64,000 nt of DNA from Trichostrongylus colubriformis (Eukaryota; Nematoda; Chromadorea; Rhabditida; Trichostrongylidae), in the NCBI GenBank assembly GCA_963978905.1, contig OZ022256.1, positions 11,391,501 to 11,455,500 of the forward strand, given 5' to 3'. The stretch's first letter is position 1. Each line of letters begins with the position of its first letter. Under the pieces are notes generated by a model. The model was given only the letters and a program-made list of their open reading frames with translations. It did not search any database and had not been told where the DNA came from. The position numbers and the translations under genes are program-made. Positions 55,321 through 64,000 of the stretch are shown in pieces.

Positions 55321-57224
55321 CATGTGCTTCGTGTGACAATTATTGTCGACAAGAGGTCAACAGACACAGTAGTCAATTAGGCAAGGTCAGCCCGCATGCC
55401 AAGATGGGGGGGCGGTGCAGGGAGGTGCGAGATAGGTGCGAGGCAGAGGTGCTAAGGAGCATTCTGTACAATAGTCCCCTTCCCGGGAAGGGTTACCTCA
55501 CTGATTGAACCACGAGGTGCGAGGTGAGGTGTGAAGTAGCCTACAGTAATCGCATTATTATCTGACGTATACTTACCGTATACTTTCGAGACTATGGGTG
55601 CACACCCATAGCTAAAGGGGGTCGGCTAGCTCGGATTTTAGCAGGTGTGATGCATGACTTACGGTGGCGGCGTAATCAGGGTGCACCCAGGATCCACTGC
55701 TCCAACAAGGTGAGTCGAATGATCTGAGTGTGCTTTCAGAAAACAATGACTCTACGAAAGTGACTTTAGGGTAGACCAAAGAAGCGATGCTAAACTAAAC
55801 CCACCCATTGCACTTTCTTGAGCGATCCATCAAATTTACTACTTTTACCGATAAGCATAATAGTTGGACCACTTTTTTTCTTCCTCATGCTGAAGTTTTG
55901 TCTTCGCCAGTCAGCAAAAGCGTCGAATCGGAAAGAATCTTTCCCCTTTGTAACTGCAAAATGCTACCTTTTATGGACATTATCAGTTACCTTACTTCTG
56001 CAGAGTTCAGTACTTCATACTAAGGAATTTCGATAGCTTCGAACAAAAGTTGCAGGTCTTCTCGTGACAGATAGTAGCCAAAGGGCGCATCAAAGAAGAA
56101 AAAGGCGATCACTGAGGAGCAATAACTAATGAGTAACCCACGAGCGAGGAACGCAGAACGCCTGTTGTCATTTCACTTTCACGCTTGATGTGCACTAAAG
56201 CACAGCGAACCGATACCCGCGATCGCGAATGCCACGAAGCAGTGAAACACGCGCTGCGGGCACTGAAGTGTGTATCGCTAGGTCAACGATTTCGCGTTGC
56301 GGCGTGCCGTGAGCAGTACGACGAATGAGAGATAGGAGCGTGTGTGTAGTTGGATGGCAAAGCAGTCATCGTATCTTGTGACTTATTCCAAGTGTAGGAC
56401 AGGGTAATAGTTTCAGGGACCCAACTACATACAGCACCGCCAACTTGCACGCATTCTGTCGCAGGTCGCACTGCAAAATCCTATTTTAGCGATAAACACC
56501 ACGGGTATTGAGGGCATTTTCCCAATCAGTACTGCACCAATTGTAAGTGTACCAACACTGAGCTTACTGACTTCTGGGGGTCATGAGTGCGTTGCAGGAG
56601 ATGCGACCACTGCAATCCTGTCGCCGAGTATGACCGCTGCTCCTAGATTCCAACCAGGGTCAAGCCCCCATCAAGAAATACTTGACCGGGGGTCACATTT
56701 TGGGTGAAGGTGGAGCAATCGTACTGGTTTGAATAGGTCGTAATTTTCGGAAATTTTCTCGAGGATTCCTCGACGGTCCGCCCCTTTGGGGGAATTTTGA
56801 ACCAATAGGCGATGAGGTGTTTTCGATAAATGTCGTCAATCGATAATCATACTTTGTGTTAGGTGGCACTGGTGGTATGATGGGTTCTCAATTGACGACC
56901 TTCTTTTGTTTTTTGGGGGGACGATTTGAGTATAAACACAGACAAATCGACAGCATCAGATACGTCCACTAGGGAAGGTCGTCGAAGGAAGTAAGGGGGT
57001 CGTATTTTTTAATAAATTCCCTGGGAACGGTTGGTATTCTTGTACCGAAGATCCCCTTCCTGGAACGGGTTGTATTTTTCGCAAATTTCCCTCTACCGCA
57101 GACCCTGTTTCCAACTATGGGCTTTAATTTTTCGTGCCACTTCTTCCCACAAGCTATACATTTAGATGAAAAAATATTGCAAGAATGAAGAGGGTTAACT
57201 GGGTAGAGGTCATGTGGCTTCAAA
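55321..57224. other. No gene seen
   Basis: It contains GAGGTGCGAGGTGAGGTGTG-type text (55420-55535), a CTATGGGTGCACACCCATAG hairpin (55592-55611) and unique sequence. A minus-strand frame near 56975-57180 (SKCIACGKKWHEKLKPIVGN) reads protein-like and has a C-x2-C pair, but it opens only through a low-complexity run and is not recognised. Confidence 0.35.
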
Positions 57225-57375
57225 GATAAAAAATAAAAAAATAAAAAATAAATAATAAATAATAAAAAAAATAAAAAATAAATAACAAAAAATAAGTAAA
57301 TAAAAAATAAAAATAAATAAATAAATAAATAAAAAATAATAAAAAAATAAAAGTAAAAAAATAAAAAAAATAAAC
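57225..57375. repeat. TAAA-rich simple repeat
   Basis: About 150 bp of AAATAA/AAAAATA iterations. The Phe/Tyr/Leu-rich minus-strand ORFs here are artefacts. Confidence 0.95.
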
Positions 57376-57871
57376 TCGAAAAAGCCATACCATCCCAAGC
57401 AAACACCATTACAAGCGCGTCTTTGTTGTTATCTGCCGCCAAAGTCACACTAGTGGTGTTTGTAAAGAGAATGCCGCCGTGGTCTTCCCATATTCTATCA
57501 GCGCTGAAGAGATGAAGTATTCGAAAGAAGAAGTCAGATCAAAGAAATCATGCGTGTGTCACTACGGCTGCATTCATGCTTGGCGGTAAGGTGCCCATAT
57601 GGTTCTAGTGTGCAAAAGGACACTCAAACTAGGTTGCTGCGCAAAGAATTGCCTCAGCGCGCGCGAAAAATGCCTTGTTGGTCGTTGTGAGTTGAACGCG
57701 CACTATAGGGTGCGCTCGCCTGTAAAGTAGTGTGAAATACACTTCTCGGTTATAATCAGGCGTCCTTATCATCATTAGGATGCGGTTATACCTTTCGAAG
57801 CTGCAAAAACAATCACGCGATTTGTACTAGGGCTGTAAGTAATAACAGACCAGCGGTGTGGAGGGAAAATA

Positions 57872-58725
57872 TTAGGTTGGACGGGAAGTTCTGGGACACC
57901 TTGTGAGAAAAATTCAATTTATTTTAATTTTACTCACATGTAACTTCAGTCACCAAAGTATGCACCATCGTGATCTACAATGTACTGCCAACGCTCAGGA
58001 AGATCGTAGATACCCTTCCGGTAGAATTCGGGAGACTTCTGGTCAAAGAAGTTCTGGAGCCCGCTCTTGAGATCGTCGTCATCTTTGAACTGTCGCCCGT
58101 CAAGGAAGTGGCTCAACGACCGGAATAGGTGGTAGTCAGTTGGGGACATGTCCGGGGAATATGGTGGGTGGGGAAGCGTCGTCCAGCCGAGGTCCTGGAT
58201 CCTTTGACACGCCAACTTTGCCACATGTGGGTGAGCGTTATCGTGGAGGAAGAGGTCTTGGTCCATTTTTCCGGTAAGTTTTGGCGCTCCGGTGTCCAAT
58301 TGCCTGCAGTAGAGATCGGCAGTGGCTGTCGTGTTGGATGGTAACAGTTTCCTATTTTTTTGAAAATTTTCAAAAAAAAAAAGTTTTTTTCTCAATGCAA
58401 TTTTTTGAATATTTTCCTGTTCCAATTTGAGCCGATCGAGCCATCGGGCTGCCGCCATATGAGAGACAGTACCTGGGTCCATCGACTGGTTAATTTTGTT
58501 AGTGGCCTCGCATGCTGAGGAACCGAGGCGGTGTTCGTGAATTTCGCACCTTTCGCGAAATTGCCGTAAATTCACTGCTAGTTGAAGCCGTAGAGAATAT
58601 GAATGTGCTATTCAGAAGCCCTTTTCAGACGCTTCATATACCCCCCACTACCAAATGCTCCCGAAGCTTTACAGGTTTCTACAGGAAAAAACAAAAAGTG
58701 TCCCAGAACTTCCCGTCCAACCTAA
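57872..58725 (-). mobile_element. Short mariner element with intact partial ORF
   Basis: Ends TTAGGTTGGACGGGAAGTTC and GAACTTCCCGTCCAACCTAA are exact inverses, flanked by TA (57870-57871 and 58726-58727). At 854 bp it is about 450 bp shorter than a typical mariner. The TTAGGTTG end resembles the cecropia-type subfamily (family knowledge). Confidence 0.93.
57946..58575 (-). CDS. Internally deleted mariner transposase (209 aa)
   Basis: An uninterrupted frame from ATG 58575 to the stop at 57946. The N-terminal segment MNLRQFRERCEIHEHRLGSS leads to DPGTVSHMAAARWLDRLKLE. The protein then jumps to FENFQKNRKLLPSNTTATAD and the catalytic half: FLHDNAHPHVAKLACQRIQD and PPYSPDMSPTDYHLF, whose two Asp are 34 residues apart (DD34D). 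The segment with the first catalytic Asp (normally near a W-x-x-x-x-D-E-K block) is absent. A full mariner protein is about 345 residues, so the middle third is gone. It may still bind inverted repeats weakly, but it cannot cut DNA. Confidence 0.88.
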   Translation of the reverse strand: MNLRQFRERCEIHEHRLGSSACEATNKINQSMDPGTVSHMAAARWLDRLKLEQENIQKIALRKKLFFFENFQKNRKLLPSNTTATADLYCRQLDTGAPKLTGKMDQDLFLHDNAHPHVAKLACQRIQDLGWTTLPHPPYSPDMSPTDYHLFRSLSHFLDGRQFKDDDDLKSGLQNFFDQKSPEFYRKGIYDLPERWQYIVDHDGAYFGD

Positions 58726-58727
58726 TA

Positions 58728-59170
58728 GCACGCTCACGTGAGAATCAGCACGATCATACATGCGATCTTGCAGTCGTGCGATAGAACAATTTGCGCTATC
58801 ATAGAACCGTTGGATGGAACGTATCCGATGTTCACGAATTTGCAAAATGTTCGCTAGGTATGTATAGTTGAGGCTTTGCATCGCAGATGATGGCAACCGA
58901 ACAGCCAACAGAGATAATCTTCAGTGACCTGCCTCTCCATCCGATGAGGATTAGCTCATATGCGACAACTCAAATCAAGAACGTCTATTGCATGCTTCCA
59001 GAGCATAAACGCAGCTCGTAAGGTTTAAAATGTAGGTGCACTCATGTAGACATGTGACAGCCATGATGTCCTCAGAGAAAGCGATCACAGCACAGCCACC
59101 TTCAGCTGATTCGTTTCTCCAGTTTGCCTATTTTTCTGCTTTTACAAGGGTACCACCGTCTTTGTTCAAC
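58728..59170. other. No gene seen
   Basis: Unique sequence between the mariner and the hAT-like element; no signal. Confidence 0.4.
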
Positions 59171-59178
59171 ATCAACAG

Positions 59179-60015
59179 GGGTCGCTGGTTATTGGTACGA
59201 CCACGCCTTTTTCGCAGCTGATTACTTTAGCCTCGCACATGAGGAGCGAAGTAACCCCAGTTAGCTGCGAGAGCTCGCGAGTCATCGTGTTACACACATT
59301 GATCCATTAACCGAGTAAAGATCCACTAATTGAAATACAGATTAACTGCTATTATGCAAATTGTTTGGGTTTATTTATTATTCATTAGCGAAAAGTTAGA
59401 GCACAAAAATAAACATAAATCTGAGATGAACATATGAGACTCATACAACTTTATTAGGCACAAATCTGGACGTGCGCCTGCAGTATGAGGTGTTAAATTT
59501 GGCCTACAGTCTCTCTTCAAACCTGAGGATGCCTCGAAGGACCACTACTTATGAGTAAAGTACCCAGAGGGTGAGTACCGAGTGCTTCGTTTGCAAGGAG
59601 ACCATCCTCTTTGATTAGCTAAATTGCTTTCATAGGTATTGCAGAAGAAAGGCTCTCCTTCGTTGACCATCTCATTTCATTTCAGAACCTGTCATTTTTT
59701 TTCTAATGTAAATGTACATTTAGAAGTTCCATCGGAAGTCAGGGTTTATTGCCATCACCAATATTCCGCTCTTCGTGAATAGAGTTTAAGATGACCATTT
59801 TTAAACAGTCTGTGGAATTGCGAACTGCTTCTTCAAGAAAATTGTCCCATTTATGTTGCTTTTCTTATTTGTTTTTACTCATTTTATGGTTCAGTGTGGG
59901 CAACGTGATGATTCGTGAGTTCTCGCAGCTAACTGGGGTCACTTCGCACATCATGTGCGAAGCAACAGTAATTACCTGCGAAATGGGCGGGGTCGTACCA
60001 ATAACCATCCTCCCC
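59179..60015. mobile_element. hAT-like element, 8-bp target duplication
   Basis: Arms around GGTTATTGGTACGACC (59187) and its inverse (ending 60006) match for about 100 bp inward, including CCCCAGTTAGCTGCGAG and TCGCACATGA text. ATCAACAG stands outside both ends (59171-59178 and 60016-60023), the 8-bp length produced by hAT transposases. The outermost 8-9 bases match only partly. No transposase is found, so it is non-autonomous. Confidence 0.65.
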
Positions 60016-60516
60016 ATCAACAGTAGTCATTCTCGATATGATCAAGAACGCTCACCTCGTAATAAAGGATTTGTCTGAGAAGAACAGAATTTGTCTGAGT
60101 TGATGCACAGACTCAATAGCTGCAAGCTGAGAATCTTGCCGATACGCCGAGTTGAAATCGACCAGTATTCCAACACGATATACGCCGGACGTCTGGCGCG
60201 TGAGGAACGTCCCAAACTTAAGATCTTTGTCCGGAATAAGTTCTACCGCAAACTGTTCCAATTTGAAGGGAAAGTATATTTTCACTGAATAAAAACGTAC
60301 GTTTCACTCTCAAAATCGTGGCTTCTAAAATTCGGGCATATTTCGATTGTTATGGGCTGTGTTCATAACTAAGCCCTCATACTAAATAGCGCGTGCATGT
60401 GAATGAAGGAACTGTCTTGTGCCCGGAATCATTAGCCATTCGGACATGGGTGAAGAAACGGCTCCAAGCATGATGAGAGCCTTACGTAAGTGACCTTTTG
60501 ATGTAGAGATGTGGTA
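60016..60516. other. No gene assigned
   Basis: Two short antiparallel frames (60052-60285) overlap. The minus-strand one (with SGVYRVGILVDFNSAYRQDS) looks slightly protein-like, but neither is recognised. Confidence 0.3.
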
Positions 60517-61416
60517 TTAGGTTGTAAGGAAAGTTCTGGCCGCTTTTTCGCGTTCACAGGATAAATTTTAATATCAGAGCGCGTCAACATGAATCAGCTG
60601 ACATATTGTGCTCATTAGATAGACAAAAAGTTGCTCTTTCAGAATATATGTTTTATTTGGAATGCCACAAGGTTTTCGAATTATTAGGGAAATTTTAAAC
60701 TGCTGCGAAAATGGCACTTTTAAGATGACTTCACCTCACGAGTTCTTGCTTAGCCGAGTCCCAGCGAAGAGGACCACAAATGTGAATACTGCAAGAGGAG
60801 GGGGTGAAGCACTGAACGAACCACTTTGTCCATGGTTTCAGAAGTGCAGAAATGAGCACGAGCTGCTTGGATTTTCAGTTGATCAAATCGCTTTAACTTA
60901 AACGGCAGAAGGCGATGAGCGTTCATATTTGCAGGGGATATCCACAAGTATTGGCCTTCAACAAGCAACCTTAGTTGACCACCTCAAGTGGCCTTGATTT
61001 GGAAAAATCCAAAAAAAATGGGTGCCGCGGGACCTTTCACGGCAGTCATGCGCAAGCGCATTTTTCACAAATCCTATTCCACTAATTGAAGCAGTTGCGG
61101 GGTAAGGCCCTTACTCGTCTATCATGTTCATCAGATCTAGCGCTAACTACGCCCCACTTTCCAAAACATCTGGCCAGCTCTTTCAGTAGCAGTGTGTTTA
61201 GAAAGAGTGGCGATTTGGAGTCGACTTTTTTTCATTTCGCGCAATATAAATCATCAGCCCTTTATCAAATTGAGATATGTAGGTATGCATAGTGTTGCCA
61301 AGAGCGTAACGAATCTAACGGTGCTTATTCTGTGAGAAAAGATGCACTCTGAGCCGAGTTATGATCTCTCGAAGTTGAAATTTCAAAAACCGGCCAAAAC
61401 TTTCCTTACAACCTAA
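60517..61416 (+). mobile_element. Defective mariner of a second TTAGGTTG family
   Basis: Ends TTAGGTTGTAAGGAAAGTTC and the inverse AACTTTCCTTACAACCTAA (with GGCC just inside) are flanked by TA (60515-60516 and 61417-61418). Inside, the plus strand reads TTNVNTARGGGEALNEPLCP and WFQKCRNEHELLG, the helix-turn-helix region of a mariner transposase. The catalytic half is not recognisable. At 900 bp it is internally deleted and decayed. Confidence 0.88.
60662..60901 (+). pseudogene. Mariner transposase N-terminal remnant
   Basis: A 79-codon frame covering MPQGFRIIREILNCCENGTF to VDQIALT. The middle (NVNTARGGGEALNEPLCPWF) aligns by eye with the N-terminal DNA-binding part of mariner proteins, which contacts the inverted repeats. 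It stops before any catalytic motif and lacks a counterpart downstream, so it is a remnant. Confidence 0.6.
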
Positions 61417-61670
61417 TATAATAATTTGGATGCTAACAATTGCCATGTCCCCAACTTTAAACACCGCGCTATTCTTCGAAGGGTTCTACCGATTGAATCC
61501 TCTCCCGTGCGCACATTTGAGAATGGGGCCCGGTGTATGCACGGGTGCTATCATAAAATAGGGGAGAAGCATTTTTTAAAACTGAAAACTTTGCATGACT
61601 GTCAAACTCACGTGTGTCAGTCCTGTTAGCCTTTGAGCAGTAACACGCCCTTACACAATTGTAAAGTCAG
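61417..61670. other. No gene seen
   Basis: Short unique interval with a chance 67-codon frame. Confidence 0.4.
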
Positions 61671-61674
61671 TGGG

Positions 61675-61813
61675 CTACCGTCACACTTCGCGATTCCGCA
61701 ATTATATAGAGTCGCACTTTCGCTCGCGATACTGCGACCCTTAGATGTTGCGTTGCGGCCACTTCGCTGATAGAGTCGCGATACCGCAAAATCGCAGAGT
61801 CACAAAATCGCCG
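61675..61813. mobile_element. Diverged GCGATTTTGCG-family MITE
   Basis: CTACCGTCACACTTCGCGATTCC at the left and CGCAAAATCGCAGAGTCAC at the right form loose inverted arms built of the same GCGAAAT/GCGATTT units as 16592 and 18335. The ends are eroded and no target duplication remains. Confidence 0.45.
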
Positions 61814-61819
61814 TGGCAT

Positions 61820-62191
61820 GTGCTTAAGGTTTCATTCTGATAACCGGCTTTCCTTTCCACATTGGTTCACTCTTTACTCCTTGTGAGCCCTTGAGGAAGG
61901 GGCTCCTCCTCTCAAAACGTAATCTTAGGCAAACATACGCAAACCCGTAAGAACCTCCTCCTCACGCCTGAGAAAAAAGTTACAAAAAAACAATTCACAA
62001 AAATTTCCAGATGTGTGCGTGCCACCATCCCTGTAACTTTACTGAATATACGCCATCAATGACAGGTTTTGGTTGCTCAAATTATGTAAAGCAAGTTCAA
62101 CGTTCAACAGATTTGACACGTCAGTCACGCAAAGTGTTCAACATTCAATGAAATGTCCCCACTTGTCAGCGCAGTACCTGAGCGTACACTA
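61820..62191. other. No gene seen
   Basis: Unique sequence with no distinguishable signal. Confidence 0.4.
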
Positions 62192-63358
62192 ACAAGGAAA
62201 GGCTCCCGGGTCCCGTGGCCATTCAAGATGAGTTGTATGTGTCCCTATGTAGTTTCGAACGGGGATCTCAAATCTGCACTCCAAATTTGCTGAACGATTG
62301 TGGGAAGGAAGTTACGGGGGTCTGAGGGATACGGCGCAAGCGCAGTCGCTGGTCATTTATGACTCGACAACACGTGATGACGGAGCTTGGATAGAGCAGG
62401 TAAGGTGTCAAGCTACAGTATGTGGCATGAGGGTTCGGATCCTTGATGTATTTCCAGGTTTTGCTCTCGCTTCGAGTGTTTTCTAAACGTTTGCAAAACG
62501 GTTTTACGCATCGTTAAAGCATCCCGCGCCCCTCACTGATGAATAATATGGAAAGATTGGTTCTTTTCTGGATAATACATTCTGCCCACCTTTTTTACCC
62601 AATTATTTTGCGGTTGCGGGGAATTACGCGTTGTTGCGTAAAACGACTATGATATTCGCGCTCAGGGGCTCGAATTACCCCTCTATGCAAATTTTCAGAC
62701 AAATCGAGTTTTTGGCCCGACTTCGGAAAATTAGGGGTACCGGAGGGGTAAGTAGTAGTTTTTGAATTTTTTTCTACAAAAAAAGTGCAACCCGAACAAA
62801 CACAACCTAGAAGTTTCTATTACAGATGCTCATGGCTAAGATGTACGTAACAAGCGTCGAATAAGGGCATTTTCTTGGCAAGAGTCAACGACCTCTACTT
62901 CGTTGAATGGGTTGCCAGCCAGTTGCCCATGACTTTTTCCGGATTTCGGTCAAATTCTCGAATTGACTAAAAACTTGTCCAATGGGGTAGTTTGATCCCC
63001 TGGAAACGAAAATCACACTGTTTTTGCGCGAAAACGTCTGACTCGCGCGCCATAAACTTCCGAACGTACCATGTAATATGTAGTACCAGTTATTCAGAAA
63101 AAGTTCCATAACTCCACTCACACAATTCTGGAATCAGCGTCCAAAAATGCGTCGAGTGATATGTGTCTCATTGCAAACCACTTCGGCCTGGTATCCTTCC
63201 CTTGTCAGCCGGCACTATCGCCGTATCTTTCAGGCCCCATAACTTCCTCCCAGAATCGTTCAGCAGATCTGAAGGGCAGATTTGGGATCCCCGTTCGAAA
63301 CTACATATGAGCACATACAACTCATCTCGATTGGCCCCGGTGAGGAGCCTTTCCTTGT
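62192..63358. mobile_element. 1.2-kb fold-back element with 170-bp ends
   Basis: ACAAGGAAAGGCTCC at the left mirrors GGAGCCTTTCCTTGT at the right. The arms continue through GATGAGTTGTATGTG, TATGTAGTTTCGAACGGGGA and GCTGAACGATT for about 170 bp. The interior includes the dispersed 450-bp repeat (62625-63070). No transposase and no certain target duplication were found. Confidence 0.78.
62625..63070 (+). repeat. Dispersed 450-bp repeat, copy 2
   Basis: Homologue of 54475-54925, here forming the unique interior of the fold-back element. Shared blocks are listed at copy 1. Confidence 0.75.
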
Positions 63359-64000
63359 AAGTTGCATACAAATGTTTGCGCGCGGGAAAGTAACACACAT
63401 GACAGAACCGTTCGGAGAGTAGCAGCGTCTACTGTGCAAATACTCGATCCGTCTCCCTTAAAAAGGTCGTACAATCGACGACCTTTTCTGAGAGATCTGA
63501 GAACAACAAATGCTCGACAGTGAGTGGTTGTGGAGGAGTAGTCGACCAAAATTTCAAAATATGAGCCTTCCCACCTTGAACCCATAATACGACCCTCCAC
63601 GACTCCTTACGACTTGAGTGAGGCCTGAGTCGAGGATTCCTCGACTCAGGCCTCACTCAAGTCCGAGCACATTATGTAATTTTCGGGAGGAATCAGTGAT
63701 TTAAACGCAGCATTAGGGGAAATTTGGACGAAAAGTAAAAGAAGTAGTGAATATGAAAGTCGAGATGCTTAGTAAGGACAGTGAAGAAAAAACGGATGGA
63801 AATGGCGAAAAACCCGAAAAAAAGGACCCTATTCCCACCGTTGATTCTCGACGCGGACGACCTTTCCGTCAAGAGGCGGGTAGTCCTCACAAGATTTCCA
63901 TTGGCATGCTGTCAAGTAAACACATGGGAATGCTTGAAAATACGACAAATCCATTTTCTGGAGTGAGCTTCAACCCAAAACTGCGAAAGCGCGCCGCAAT
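63359..64000. other. No gene seen, except palindrome 63611-63663
   Basis: Unique sequence to the window end with overlapping chance frames on both strands. Confidence 0.4.
63611..63663. repeat. 53-nt perfect palindrome
   Basis: GACTTGAGTGAGGCCTGAGT plus CGAGGA is followed by one T and then the exact inverse. This gives 26-bp arms and a single central base. The core CGAGGATTCCTCGA also appears at 56761-56774, where it lacks the long arms. Confidence 0.95.

Noticed and set aside
56969..57448. 159-codon minus-strand ORF with a long Phe/Tyr/Leu run resembling a membrane protein
   Set aside because: The hydrophobic part is the translation of a TAAA simple repeat; only the last third could be coding.

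Overview
The window looks like repeat-dense, gene-poor nuclear DNA of an animal, most likely a nematode or a similarly compact invertebrate. No bacterial gene organisation is visible (no operons, no ribosome binding sites, no long open frames). Short phase-matched exons carry 3' splice sites of the TTTTCAG kind typical of nematodes. DNA transposons (Tc1, maT, mariner, PIF/Harbinger-like, CACTA-like), Ty3/gypsy-type retroelements, a Helitron-like satellite carrier and many fold-back MITEs occupy much of the sequence. No intact host gene is complete inside the window. The organism call is inference.

Layout. 0.3-5.1 kb holds the relic of a CACTA/EnSpm-like transposase and a Ser-rich companion frame. 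6.4-7.7 kb has short tandem repeats and a G-rich block. 9.1-16.7 kb is mostly unassigned sequence with several MITEs, including two related elements of the GGMACTATTC family. 16.7-36.4 kb is a nest. A fold-back element with PIF/Harbinger-like ends (GGCC termini, TTA target duplication; 18335-36396) carries two identical inverted copies of the 3' end of a spliced gene. Its left arm is split by a 14.9 kb LTR retroelement (18564-33465, minus strand, 299-bp LTRs without a visible difference, CGGT target duplication). That retroelement's pol region is in turn split by a 4.7 kb Helitron/HINE-like insert (22465-27170) made of a GTCT microsatellite, 145-bp and 251/753-bp satellite arrays and a cluster of five perfect hairpins.

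36.7-37.8 kb is a decayed Tc1 transposase. 39.8-43.6 kb is a second, divergent palindrome whose arms consist largely of a ~146-bp tandem repeat and start with the same module as the 22-kb insert. 44.8-45.0 kb looks like the terminal exon of a real minus-strand gene with a GPI-anchor-like C-terminus. 46-50 kb has two Tc1/Harbinger-type MITEs and a palindromic element with a 9-bp target duplication. 50.3-52.2 kb is a Ty3/gypsy integrase relic. 52.8-55.1 kb contains a dead full-length maT (DD37D) element between two inverted SINE-like copies. 57.8-63.7 kb has two short mariners, a hAT-like element, a 1.2 kb fold-back element and a 53-nt perfect palindrome.

The features do not form a pathway. They record successive transposition: Helitron-like insert into LTR element, LTR element into fold-back element. 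The most unusual items are the inverted duplicate of spliced exons (a natural hairpin-RNA candidate), an envelope-like membrane module placed 5' of the protease in the LTR element, and the GCGAAGC hairpin cluster.
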